Positions 42,545 to 50,995 of a DNA stretch of 60,922 nucleotides are shown here, piece after piece. The stretch's first letter is position 1. The number at the start of each line of letters is the position of its first letter. The DNA comes from Acidobacteriota bacterium (GTDB taxonomy: Bacteria; Acidobacteriota; Terriglobia; Bryobacterales; Bryobacteraceae): the NCBI GenBank assembly GCA_026394075.1, contig JAPKYX010000181.1, forward strand, positions 1 through 60,922, read 5' to 3'. The notes beneath the pieces were generated by a model. The model had not been told where the DNA came from and did no database searches. It worked only from the letters and a program-made list of their open reading frames with translations. Made by a program: the position numbers and the translations under genes.

Positions 42545-43732
42545 CTAGTCTTGCCGAGAATAGTAATAGCTGTGGTAGTAGGTGTACTTCGAGTACAGTT
42601 CACCCCGGCGCGCACCGTTGACGATGATGCCCAGCATGTTGTTCTCGCAGAGTGAATTCAGGGCGCGCGTGACGGAATCGATGGTGGTGCGGCCGATGCG
42701 GACGACGAGAATAGTGCCGTCGCACATGGTGCCCAGCAACGAGGCGTCGGCGGCGAACAACAAGGGCGGGGAATCAAGGATCACCCAGTTGAACAGCTTC
42801 GGCATGGCCGTCAGCAAGTCCTTGACGCGGGGTAGATTCAGCAGCTCCAGCGGATTAATCACCGCTTCACCGGCGGGCATGACACACAGGCTGGTGCCGG
42901 AGATTTTGCGGATGCAGTCTTCAATCTTGGCCTTGCCCAACAGGAAATCGGTGATGCCGGGTGAGCGGTCCAGTTGGAACATCTGGTGGACGATGGGGCG
43001 GCGGAAGTCGAAATCAGCCAGCAGGGTCAGGTTGCCGGAAAGCTGAGATTCGGCCAGCGCCAGGTTCACCGCACCCAGCGATTTGCCTTCCGCCGGTGAC
43101 GGGCTGGTGACCACGATGGAATGGATCGGTTGCAGGCTTTGCAGGTGGTTCAGGCGCGTGCGGAGCGTGCGAAACTCCTCGGTGGGTGCTTCGTGCGGGC
43201 GGGACGCATCAATCAGGTGAGCGTCGGGCGCGGGCGTGAACGGCACTTCCAGAATGCGGTCCAGCAGTCCGTCAATATTGATCGACGGCGAGCCTTCAAC
43301 GATGGCGAAGGTGGACGTGCGAATGGCCGGAGCACCGTTGATCGGAGAACTATGAGCCGGAGTGGGGTAGTCCGTCATGGGCGAACGGCCGCCGAACGAA
43401 AGGCGCGGCAAGCCCTGCTCCACGGGAGCGGCCACGGGCGCCGGCGGCTCAGCCAAAGCGACGCCAATGGCTTCGGCGATGGCGGCGCGCGAGCTAGAGG
43501 GGGCCGGTTCGGGGGCTACTGGGCGCGTTTCCAAAACTGGATGAGCGGTGACGGGGGTATGCACTTCGACGATCGGTGCCGCTTCCACCACCGGAGCGGC
43601 AGTGACGGGGGGAGGCGCGCTGGTGTGTGACTCAGAGTGCGTCCGCTGGTCAGCGGGTGGTGCACTGGAAGCCGGGTCAGCGGGTTGGGCCAACTGTTGG
43701 GCTTTGCGAAGGGCGTCGTGAACTCGGCTCAT
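42545..43732 (-). CDS. CpsD/CapB-family tyrosine kinase (exopolysaccharide)
   Basis: 395 residues. A Pro/Ala-rich low-complexity N-terminal part (about 15-110) precedes a bacterial tyrosine kinase domain with Walker A SPSPAEGKS (210-218), Walker A' LLADFDFRRP (237-246) and Walker B VILDSPP (317-323). The C-terminus has seven Tyr within 12 residues (Y380-Y391), the usual autophosphorylation cluster. The activating membrane partner is the Wzz-type protein encoded upstream at 43799-45460. Together they control polysaccharide chain length and export. AGGA lies about 8 nt before ATG 43732. Confidence 0.9.
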   Translation of the reverse strand: MSRVHDALRKAQQLAQPADPASSAPPADQRTHSESHTSAPPPVTAAPVVEAAPIVEVHTPVTAHPVLETRPVAPEPAPSSSRAAIAEAIGVALAEPPAPVAAPVEQGLPRLSFGGRSPMTDYPTPAHSSPINGAPAIRTSTFAIVEGSPSINIDGLLDRILEVPFTPAPDAHLIDASRPHEAPTEEFRTLRTRLNHLQSLQPIHSIVVTSPSPAEGKSLGAVNLALAESQLSGNLTLLADFDFRRPIVHQMFQLDRSPGITDFLLGKAKIEDCIRKISGTSLCVMPAGEAVINPLELLNLPRVKDLLTAMPKLFNWVILDSPPLLFAADASLLGTMCDGTILVVRIGRTTIDSVTRALNSLCENNMLGIIVNGARRGELYSKYTYYHSYYYSRQD

Positions 43733-43798
43733 ATCTTCAATCCTGGACGGTCAAATGATGCATTTCTTGGGTTGGGGCAATAGGCTGCGCGGAGGGCA

Positions 43799-45460
43799 TC
43801 AGGTTTTGTTGGCGTAGTAGAAAAACACCGATCCGGCCATGATAGCCACTCCGGCCAAACAGGCCGTGGACCAGGCCAGCCAAGCCAGCCGACGCCTCCG
43901 GCGCACCACCAAGTCATTTTCGAGCAGCGGTACACTTCCCAAAATCATCAGTTGCGTGTAGGCCCGGACGTCTTTCAAATTCTTCAGCGTGGTGTCCTTC
44001 AGTTCTCGAACCGCCGCCACGACGAATCCTAAAATCAATCCCATCACCGCGGAGGCCGCAATAATGATGGGCCGCTTGGGTTGCTCGGGAGTGATCGGGA
44101 GACTGGCCGGGTCCAGCAGTTCCAAGGTCTCGCCCTGGTTGCGGCGTTCCAGGTCCGTTCCGGCCTGAGACTGCGTCATCTTTACCTGCATCTCTTCATA
44201 ACGCAGCGCGGCGGTGTTGCGCTCCCGGAGCAGTTCTTCGTACTGCCCGGTACCCATCGGGGCGGATTCCAGGCGCGACTGGTAGGAGCGCATGTTCCGC
44301 TCGACGCCAACGATCTCTTTGCGGGCCCCTTCCACTTCCAGATTACGAGCCTCGATCAGGCTTTGGATCGAGGCGATCTCGGCTTCCATGGCCCGGGCTT
44401 CTTTGGGCAAGTTATTGTTGTTCCGCCGGGCCGGGGTTTCCGGGGCCTTTTCCGCGGCTGCCTTCTTGGCCTCTTCCTCTTTTTGGAGATTCGCGCGGGT
44501 CCGCTTGAGAACGTCGATGTTGTTCTTCATACGCCGCACGTCGGGATGCGTTTCCTTGTAGTTCTGCTTCACGGCTTCCAGGTTGGTTTCCATGTTCAGA
44601 ATCTCGCGCTCCAACTGAGCGAGCCGCTCGTTTTTGGCCATCTCCACCTGCTGGGCGGCTTCCGGAACCGAAAGGCGGCTGAACTGGTCCTTCAGCGTGT
44701 TCAGCCGGGACTCCAGCAGCAGCTTGTCCTGATTGGCCCGGGAGATCTGGGAATTCAGGCCGTTCATGCGCTGGTCCAAGGCATTGATGGCCGACATATT
44801 GTTCTGGCGCTCTTCGGGCATCCGGCCCTGGTTTTCCTGCCGGAACTTGGTGAGCTTTTCTTCCACCGCGTCCAGATCCCGCTTGTGCTGCTCGAAACGT
44901 TCGCGCAGAAACTCGGTGGTCTGCGAGGACTGGGCCGCGCGGGTCCGGATGTTTTCGTCGATGAACCGGGTGACCAGTTCCTGCACAATCTTCTGGGCCA
45001 CCAGGCGGTTTTCGTACGAATATCTGATCTCGAAGGCCTGCACGCGTCCCTTGGCATCGCCACCCGTCAAGTTCAGCCGGATGTCCTTCTTCATCTGCTC
45101 GATCACATCTTCCATCGGTAACCGCTTCCGGTCACGTGGATAGAGTTGGTAGACGTTGATGATGTTGGTCAGCGTCTGGCGGCTGGTGATCGACTGGTAC
45201 ATCGAGTTGATGCGCTGGCTGATCTCAGAGTTTACGTTGCTGGGCACAAACCGTTCCGGGATCTGCGGCGGGATAACGCGCACCACGGCCGAGGACACAT
45301 ATGTATCCGGCCAGAGGAATGCAGTGACGGTGCCCACCACCAGGCACAACAGCATCGGGCCCGCAATCCAGGCACGGTGGCGCCGGACGACATCGATGTA
45401 GTCCTCAATATCCAGCGTCCGGCGCTGAATATTCATCGGATCGGGCGTGGCGGGCTGCAT
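43799..45460 (-). CDS. Wzz/GumC-type polysaccharide chain-length determinant
   Basis: 553 residues. Two membrane helices (about 31-52 and 520-545) bracket a large periplasmic part that is mostly coiled coil (about 190-420, very rich in Glu, Arg and Gln). The N-terminal DIEDYIDVVRRHRAWI and the Pro-rich loop before the second helix (PITPEQPKRPIII) are typical of the Wzz family. GGAGGAG lies about 9 nt before ATG 45460. Its cytoplasmic kinase partner is the next gene, cpsD-like; the Wza-like exporter lies upstream. Confidence 0.9.
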   Translation of the reverse strand: MQPATPDPMNIQRRTLDIEDYIDVVRRHRAWIAGPMLLCLVVGTVTAFLWPDTYVSSAVVRVIPPQIPERFVPSNVNSEISQRINSMYQSITSRQTLTNIINVYQLYPRDRKRLPMEDVIEQMKKDIRLNLTGGDAKGRVQAFEIRYSYENRLVAQKIVQELVTRFIDENIRTRAAQSSQTTEFLRERFEQHKRDLDAVEEKLTKFRQENQGRMPEERQNNMSAINALDQRMNGLNSQISRANQDKLLLESRLNTLKDQFSRLSVPEAAQQVEMAKNERLAQLEREILNMETNLEAVKQNYKETHPDVRRMKNNIDVLKRTRANLQKEEEAKKAAAEKAPETPARRNNNNLPKEARAMEAEIASIQSLIEARNLEVEGARKEIVGVERNMRSYQSRLESAPMGTGQYEELLRERNTAALRYEEMQVKMTQSQAGTDLERRNQGETLELLDPASLPITPEQPKRPIIIAASAVMGLILGFVVAAVRELKDTTLKNLKDVRAYTQLMILGSVPLLENDLVVRRRRRLAWLAWSTACLAGVAIMAGSVFFYYANKT

Positions 45461-45593
45461 CGAAAAAGTCTCCTCCGGTCAATTCCAAGCCCCAAGGCTC
45501 GGTTCTAGCAACTACAACTGCTTTTCGGATCACGTGGGCGTTCCAAGAGGCCCATCATTCACTTACGCGGACTGGACGGCGGTTGGGTTCGCA

Positions 45594-46367
45594 TTAAGGA
45601 ACTATAATGTGATCGCCGGCTTTCAGCGGAATATTCTGTTCCATCTTCTTGCCCTTGATCACCTCGGCATAATTGAACTTGATGCGTTCATTGCCTCGCA
45701 TGATGACGATGTGCTTTTTGTTCGCAAAATCGCGCAAACCGCCCGCCAGCGACAGGGCTTCCAGCATCGTAACGGGCGTGACCAACGGGTACGGACCGGC
45801 GCGTCCGACCTCGCCTGAAATGTAATACCGTTTGCTGTTGACCTGCCGGATCTCCACCATCACTTCCGGCTTGTTCATGAACTCGGAAAGCGCCGTGATG
45901 ACGCGTTCCTTCAACACCTCGGGTGTCACTCCAGCGGCCTCAATGTCGCCGCCCAAGGCCATGCTGAGCTTGCCGTCGGGACGGACAACATACAGCCGCG
46001 ACAGTTCGGGTTCCCGCCAGACGCTGATGGAGACAACGTCCTCAGCGCCAATGACGTAGCTTCGGGGATCCACGGCGGCCGCCACGGATGTCTCCGCCTT
46101 TACCTCACCCGGCTTGGGCGTCTCGCCTGCGGGCTTGGCTTCGCCCTGGCCTGGCTTGGCCTCCTGCGGTTGCGAGGACTCGGCTGCGCTGCCCGGCTTG
46201 GCCGGGTTGGGCGCAGGTGGCAGCTGGCCCCACGCCAGCACCGGGCACAGCAAGCACCCCAAACAGATCAGATGGTGAACAATGTGCTTCATGACGATTC
46301 GCTGCTCGATGATCTGCTCCACGATTCTTTGCTTCACGTTGATTCGCTTCACGATGATTCGCTTCAT
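45594..46367 (-). CDS. Wza-like polysaccharide export protein
   Basis: 257 residues from ATG 46367, or 232 from ATG 46292. The later start gives a clean signal peptide (MKHIVHHLICLGCLLCPVLAWGQ) and may be the true one. The extra 25 residues come from a 15-bp tandem repeat and read as pentapeptides (KRIIV, KRINV, KQRIV). After a Pro/Ala/Gly/Glu-rich linker (about 50-95) come the polysaccharide export domain (YVIGAEDVVSISVWREPELS) and a SLBB-like domain (YYISGEVGRAGPYPL). It should form the outer-membrane gate for the polymer made with the Wzz/CpsD pair. Confidence 0.88.
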   Translation of the reverse strand: MKRIIVKRINVKQRIVEQIIEQRIVMKHIVHHLICLGCLLCPVLAWGQLPPAPNPAKPGSAAESSQPQEAKPGQGEAKPAGETPKPGEVKAETSVAAAVDPRSYVIGAEDVVSISVWREPELSRLYVVRPDGKLSMALGGDIEAAGVTPEVLKERVITALSEFMNKPEVMVEIRQVNSKRYYISGEVGRAGPYPLVTPVTMLEALSLAGGLRDFANKKHIVIMRGNERIKFNYAEVIKGKKMEQNIPLKAGDHIIVP

Positions 46368-46376
46368 GACGTCTGT
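46287..46376. repeat. 15-bp tandem repeat array over the start of the Wza-like gene
   Basis: Six imperfect 15-bp units, e.g. CTTCACGTTGATTCG (46332-46346) and CTTCACGATGATTCG (46347-46361). Being a multiple of 3, they keep the frame and encode five-residue repeats of the K-x-I-V type before the signal peptide; two of the units hold candidate ATGs. Confidence 0.8.
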
Positions 46377-46627
46377 TGAGTCTCCGTAAAACCTGGGTAG
46401 CCAGTTTGGACGCAAGCGGTGAGGGTACACTTCTTCAAGAGCGATTGGGTTTTCCGCGAAGGGGTGACGATGCTAACTACGTGTCGCATGCCGGGTCTCT
46501 CGAGTTCCCTGACGGGCACCTGGAGTGTGTGTGTGCTCTTTACCGAAGTATACTACAGCCTATCTGGCCGCCCAGTTGGACTTATCGGCTTTAGGTCGGC
46601 ATTTCATAGAGTTGGAACGAATCAGCG

Positions 46628-47044
46628 ATGAACTATTTCCTGGCAAAAACCGAGGCTGCGGCCTACTCGATTGACGATTTGGCGCGGGAAGGCCGGACGG
46701 CCTGGAGCGGGGTCCGTAACGCCCAGGCGGTCCGCGCCCTGAACCAGATGCGGCCGGGAGACACGGTCTTGATCTACCACTCGACCGGCGAATCGTCCGT
46801 AGTCGGGGTGGCGAAAGTGGTCTCCGACCCTCGGCCGGACCCGGATGATCCGAAGTCGGCGATCGTCGATTTCGAGTTCCTCAGCCGCCTCAGCGAACCC
46901 GTGACGCTCCAGACCATCAAGCAATCCGGCCTTTTTGCCGACTTTGCCCTAGTCCGCCAAAGCCGCCTGTCCACGATGCCCGTGCCGGAGGACTTCATGG
47001 CCTGGCTGCGGGAGCAACGGCCGGAGCTCAAGAAGCTTAAGTAG
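46628..47044 (+). CDS. EVE-domain protein
   Basis: 138 residues covering one whole EVE domain: MNYFLAKTEAAAYSIDDL, TAWSGVRNAQAVRALNQMRPGD, IYHSTGESSVVGVAKV and DFEFLSRLSEPVTLQTIK. EVE proteins are PUA-like folds thought to bind modified bases in DNA or RNA. The gene has its own upstream region (about 200 bp), and is convergent with the broken maf gene, 16 bp away. Partner and ligand are not shown by the sequence. Confidence 0.9.
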   Translation: MNYFLAKTEAAAYSIDDLAREGRTAWSGVRNAQAVRALNQMRPGDTVLIYHSTGESSVVGVAKVVSDPRPDPDDPKSAIVDFEFLSRLSEPVTLQTIKQSGLFADFALVRQSRLSTMPVPEDFMAWLREQRPELKKLK

Positions 47045-47060
47045 CTATCAACAGAGCCGC

Positions 47061-47605
47061 TTACGCTTCGATCAAGCGCCGCCAGTGCAGGTAGAACAAG
47101 TTGACCGGCAGGCCCATCACATTGAAATAGCAGCCGTCGATCCGCTCAACGAACTTGGAAGCCAGGCCTTGGATGCCGTAGGCACCGGCCTTGTCGAACG
47201 GTTCGCCCGAGGCGATGTATTGGTCGATCTCGACTGTGGTCAGCGGGGCGAAGGTCACCTGGGTGGTGGCGACGTCGAGCACCGTCTCTTCGGCGCTCGC
47301 CAGGCAGATCCCGGTATGGACCTGATGGACGCGCCCGGACAGCCGGCGCAGCATCCGGGCGGCGTCGGTTGCGTTCGCGGGCTTCTCCAGGATGTCTCCG
47401 TGTCCGCCCCCAAGACGATTTCTCGCGGGGAGGCGTCGATGGCCATGGCTTTCTCGTGGGCGAGGCGACGGACGTAGTCGATGCCGGCCTCGCCCGGCTC
47501 CCGGATTTCTTCCACTCCGGCGGTCACGACGCGGAAAGTGAAACCGGCCGCCTGCAGGATCTCGCGGCGCCGGGGCGAACCTGAGGCAAGGATCAACTGG
47601 TACAT
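47061..47605 (-). pseudogene. maf: Maf-type nucleotide pyrophosphatase gene, disrupted by an internal deletion
   Basis: The first half (from ATG 47605: [18 protein letters not shown] ... EIVLGADT) is a normal Maf N-terminus. The second half continues in another frame ([21 protein letters not shown] ... IQGLASKFVERIDGCYFNVMGLP). The segment that should join them, normally about six residues such as VVVLDG after GADT, is missing, with a net frameshift near 47395-47402. The lost stretch adjoins the active-site Asp. A loss of about 16 bp at an ACGG microhomology would explain it. The gene is dead unless this is an assembly error. TAGCAT lies 6 nt before ATG. Confidence 0.82.
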
Positions 47606-47611
47606 GAGGCC

Positions 47612-47617
47612 ATGCTA
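47612..47617 (-). promoter_or_regulatory. -10-like box, leaderless-type start of maf
   Basis: TAGCAT on the minus strand, 6 nt before ATG 47605. It overlaps TACACT (47616-47621) on the plus strand, which may serve the dciA-like gene. Confidence 0.4.
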
Positions 47618-47686
47618 CACTCATGCCTGCCCTCCCCTGGCTACGCACGGATTCCGTGTGTGGTGTCCCGCTTTTTATCAAGTCTC

Positions 47687-48088
47687 ATGGAACGTGCTGC
47701 CCGGTCGCTGGCCAAATTGAAATCAAAGCACTTGCCCCTGACGGACCTGGCCTGCGCGGCTTGGCCGCAGGCCGTGGGCCCGCGCTTGGCCCGGCGCACG
47801 CGAGCCGTGGAGATGGTCCGCGGCACGGTGATCGTCGAGGTGGAAGACCGGCTGTGGCAGAAAAATTTGTTTGGCCTACGCCACCAAATTCTCGCCAACT
47901 TAAGCCGGCTGATCGGCCCGGTGGCCACCGATGTCGAGTTCCGCATCGGCATCCCTCGCCGCCCCGCGCAGCGGGAAGAAAAAGCGGCCACGCAGATGGG
48001 CCTGCTGCCGGCGGATGAGGCCGACCGTATTGCCGATCCGATTTTGCGCCACCTTTACTTGCGCAGCCGCCGCTCAGCGCTCGGATAA
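47687..48088 (+). CDS. DUF721/DciA-like protein
   Basis: 133 residues from ATG 47687 (MERAARSLAKLKSKHLPL); a longer frame from 47612 is possible but its added residues look noncoding. The DUF721 core is clear: WPQAVGPRLARRTRAVEMVRGTVIVEVEDRLWQKNLFGLRHQILANLSR. DciA proteins load or support the replicative helicase in bacteria without DnaC. It lies between maf and gatC in a housekeeping stretch. Confidence 0.8.
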   Translation: MERAARSLAKLKSKHLPLTDLACAAWPQAVGPRLARRTRAVEMVRGTVIVEVEDRLWQKNLFGLRHQILANLSRLIGPVATDVEFRIGIPRRPAQREEKAATQMGLLPADEADRIADPILRHLYLRSRRSALG

Positions 48089-48124
48089 GCGAAGCCTGGC
48101 TTACGGCGCGGCACCCGCTCCGGT

Positions 48125-48130
48125 TAGACT
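48125..48130 (+). promoter_or_regulatory. -10-like box before gatC
   Basis: TAGACT ends 9 nt before ATG 48140; GGAAG lies between and could also act as a weak ribosome site. Confidence 0.4.
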
Positions 48131-48139
48131 GGAAGCCAG

Positions 48140-48445
48140 ATGCGAATCACCGAAGAGCAGGTGCGATACGTCGCCGACCTGGCCAATCTGAGTCTTTCGC
48201 CTGACGAGCTGACCCGCATGACGCGCGATCTCGAAGGCATTCTGGATGTGATGGACCGGCTGAAGGATATCGACACCACCGGTGTCGAGCCGATGGCGCA
48301 GGTACTATTTGACGCCGAGGACACGGCCGCTCTGCGTGCCGATGTGGACCATCCGGAGCGGCGCTTCCCGATTGCGACGGTGCTGGAAAATGCCGCCGTC
48401 TCGGGCTCCGGCTACTTCAAGGTGCCGAAGGTGATCGAACGATGA
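48140..48445 (+). CDS. gatC: Asp/Glu-tRNA(Asn/Gln) amidotransferase subunit C
   Basis: 101 residues, full-length GatC: RITEEQVRYVADLANLSLSPDEL at the start and a middle/C-terminal part with DVDHPERRFP. It clamps GatA and GatB together in the amidotransferase that makes Gln-tRNA(Gln) or Asn-tRNA(Asn). Its stop overlaps the gatA start (ATGA). gatB is not in the window. Confidence 0.93.
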   Translation: MRITEEQVRYVADLANLSLSPDELTRMTRDLEGILDVMDRLKDIDTTGVEPMAQVLFDAEDTAALRADVDHPERRFPIATVLENAAVSGSGYFKVPKVIER

Positions 48446-49822
48446 ACCTCGCACAGCTGACCATTCCTCAGATTCAGCAAGGGCTGAAGGACAAGCAGTT
48501 TTCGGCGGTCGAACTAGCCACCGAAGCCGCCCAGTTTGCCGCGGCCGAGAATCCCAAGACCAACGCCTACATCACTCTGTCGCCCGACCGGGCCTTGGCT
48601 ACGGCGCGTTTGGTGGATGAAAAGCTGGCCCGCGGCGAAGACGCCGGGGCGCTGGCCGGTGTGCCGGTCGCCGTCAAGGATGTCATCGTCACCAAGGGCG
48701 TGCGGACTACTTGCGGCTCAAAGATTCTGGCCAACTACATCCCGCCCTATGACGCCACTGCGGTCGAGCGTCTGGAACAGGCCGGTGGTCTAGTGGTTGG
48801 AAAAGCCAACTGCGATGAGTTCGCGATGGGTTCGTCGAACGAAAATTCAGCCTTCGGACCGGTGCGCAATCCCGTGGCGCTGGACCGGGTGCCAGGCGGG
48901 TCCTCGGGTGGCTCAGCGGCAGTGGTGGCGCAGGGCACGGCGGTGGTTTCGCTGGGTTCCGATACGGGTGGCTCGATTCGCCAGCCGGCCTCGTTCTGTG
49001 GCGTGGTGGGCGTGACGCCGACCTACGGCCGCGTCTCTCGCTACGGCCTGAGTGCCTATGCCAGTTCGCTGGATCACATTGGTCCGTTTGGCCGGACGGT
49101 GGAAGATGCGGCGGCGCTGTTGGGCGTAATCGCGGGGCGCGACGAGTGGGATTCCACCTCCGCGGCGGCACCAGTCGAGGACTACGTGGCCGCTTGCCGT
49201 CAGGATGCGCGCGGGATGAAGATTGGCCTGCCGAAGGAGTACTTTGCGGGTCTGGCGGCGGAAACGGGCGACATCATTGCCGCGGCCGTTGAGACGCTGA
49301 AATCTCTGGGCGTCGAGGTGGTGGACGTCAGCCTGCCCGCCACCGACTATGCCGTGGCCTGCTACTACATCATCGCCACGGCGGAATTCCAGCCGCACGC
49401 TGGCTGAGATGTACCGCAACTCGCGCGGCGAAGGCTTTGGCGCGGAGTGCAAGCGGCGCATCATGCTGGGCACCTATGTGCTGAGCCATGGCTACTACGA
49501 CGCCTACTACCTGAAGGCGCAAAAGGTCCGGGCGTTGATCGCCCAGGATTTCGCGCGAGCCTTTGAGCAGGTAGACGCCATCGTCACCCCGGTATCACCC
49601 TTCCCGGCCTGGAAGCTGGGCGAAAAGGTGGACGATCCGGTGGCGATGTATCTGTCTGACATCTACACCATCACCTGCGACTTGGCCGGCATCCCGGGCA
49701 TGAGCGTGCCTTGCGGCGCGACACCTGAAGGACTGCCCGTCGGGATGCAGATCCTGACCAAACACTTCGACGAATCCGGCATGTTCCGGCTGGCCGGGGC
49801 GTTTGAACGGGCGCGGGCGTAA
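48442..49822 (+). pseudogene. gatA: Asp/Glu-tRNA amidotransferase subunit A, frameshifted with an internal deletion
   Basis: The N-terminal two thirds (48442-49407) are a normal amidase-signature GatA with triad K79, S154 and S178 (PGGSSGGSAA, TGGSIR). After YYIIATAE the frame runs into a stop. The remaining C-terminal part ([15 protein letters not shown] ... [11 protein letters not shown]) continues in another frame from about 49396. The segment normally between (about 17-20 residues, including the conserved NLARYDGVRYG) is absent. As GatA is usually essential, either the sequence has an error here, the deletion is recent, or another copy exists. Confidence 0.85.
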
Positions 49823-49854
49823 ATCTTTGCGCTGAGCCAAGCGCGCCGGACCGC

Positions 49855-49860
49855 TATGAT
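49855..49860 (+). promoter_or_regulatory. -10 box of the superoxide dismutase gene
   Basis: TATGAT about 70 nt before ATG 49931; the leader carries AAGGAG 13 nt before the ATG. No good -35 is evident. Confidence 0.45.
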
Positions 49861-49930
49861 CGTATTTCGGGCTTGCCGAATCCAGCCCGGCTTTCGAACC
49901 ATCGAAACCACGAAGGAGAATTAACCACCA

Positions 49931-50539
49931 ATGCCATTTGAACTACCCGCACTCCCCTACGCCCATGACGCGCTGGAGCCGGCGATTGACAAGCTGACCA
50001 TGGAGATCCACCATGGCCGCCACCACAACGCCTATGTCACCAACCTGAACAAGGCGCTGGAAGCGGCGCCGGAGCTCGCGGGCAAGAGCCTGGAAGAGCT
50101 GCTGGCCGGCAATCTGGCCATTGTGCCCGATGCCATCAAGGGCGCGGTCCGCAATAACGGCGGCGGTCACTGGAACCACTCACTGTTCTGGACGCTGATG
50201 CGCCCGGCGACCGAAGGCAATGCTCCGGAGGGCAATGTGGCGCAGGCCATCGATGCCGCTTTTGGCAGCTTTGCGGCCTTTAAGGAGAAGTTTGCGGCGG
50301 CAGGCGTCGGCCGGTTCGGCTCCGGCTGGGCTTGGCTGGTCAAGACCGGCTCGGGCGTCGAGATCACCTCCACCCCCAACCAGGACACCCCGCTGATGGA
50401 AGGCAAGACCGCCATCCTGGGCCTGGATGTCTGGGAGCACGCCTACTACCTGAAGTATCAGAACAAGCGTCCGGACTACATCGCCGCTTTTTGGAGCGTG
50501 GTGAACTGGGCGGAAGTCGAGAAGCTGTTTAACGCGTAG
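49931..50539 (+). CDS. sodA: Superoxide dismutase, Mn/Fe family
   Basis: 202 residues, full length, without signal peptide. Metal ligands are H27, H83 ([11 protein letters not shown]), D166 and H170 (DVWEH). The GG in GGGHW and the NQDTPL segment resemble Mn-type enzymes more than Fe-type (AAQVWNH), but metal choice cannot be fixed by sequence alone. AAGGAG lies upstream and a strong terminator follows, so it is a single-gene unit. Confidence 0.93.
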   Translation: MPFELPALPYAHDALEPAIDKLTMEIHHGRHHNAYVTNLNKALEAAPELAGKSLEELLAGNLAIVPDAIKGAVRNNGGGHWNHSLFWTLMRPATEGNAPEGNVAQAIDAAFGSFAAFKEKFAAAGVGRFGSGWAWLVKTGSGVEITSTPNQDTPLMEGKTAILGLDVWEHAYYLKYQNKRPDYIAAFWSVVNWAEVEKLFNA

Positions 50540-50563
50540 TTTCTTACCAGAACGCAAATGAGA

Positions 50564-50590
50564 AAAGGGAGCCTTCACCGGGCTCCCTTT
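50564..50590 (+). terminator. Intrinsic terminator after superoxide dismutase gene
   Basis: AAAGGGAGCC (50564-50573) and GGCTCCCTTT (50581-50590) make a 10-bp stem with a 7-nt loop, followed by CTTGTTT. It also suits the convergent gene at 50613. Confidence 0.88.
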
Positions 50591-50612
50591 CTTGTTTCTG
50601 CGTTGGTCGCGG

Positions 50613-50957
50613 TTATCCCCGGGCGTCTTCGAGATCGTTGATGCGGCGCTGGTGGGACTCGACCACCGTCATCAGCATGGAGACGCTTTCATTGGTCTGG
50701 TGCACCGCTACCACCAACTGCTCCACCATGGAGCCGACGCGGGCCAAGCTGGCATTGGTAGATTGAAAATTCGCCTCAGTCGATACGGCCAGTTCGTCGA
50801 GCCGACTCTCTAATGTTTCCACCATATTGCCCACCCGCGCCAACCCGGCGTTGGTGGACTGAAAGTTCTCTCGTGTGGACGCTACGAACAACTCCACGCT
50901 CTCCGCCAGCGCCTGATGCCGCTCCGTCAGCCGTTCGAGTCTTTCGTCGATGGTCAT
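50613..50957 (-). CDS. Small coiled-coil protein with an internal duplication
   Basis: 114 residues, almost entirely heptad-like helix. Two related units of about 33 residues are seen: ENFQSTNAGLARVGNMVE (about 30-47) and ANFQSTNASLARVGSMVE (about 62-79). AAGGAG lies 6 nt before ATG 50957, so it is surely translated. It has no membrane segment or signal, so it is likely cytosolic and self-associating. I do not recognise a named family. Confidence 0.75.
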   Translation of the reverse strand: MTIDERLERLTERHQALAESVELFVASTRENFQSTNAGLARVGNMVETLESRLDELAVSTEANFQSTNASLARVGSMVEQLVVAVHQTNESVSMLMTVVESHQRRINDLEDARG

Positions 50958-50995
50958 CGGTAGCTCCTTGGCCCATTATCCCCAACGGCGGCGGC

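Noticed and set aside
46376..46631. Plus-strand frames of about 70 codons between the Wza-like and EVE genes
   Set aside because: Two overlapping frames with no ribosome site and noncoding composition; the area more likely holds promoters.
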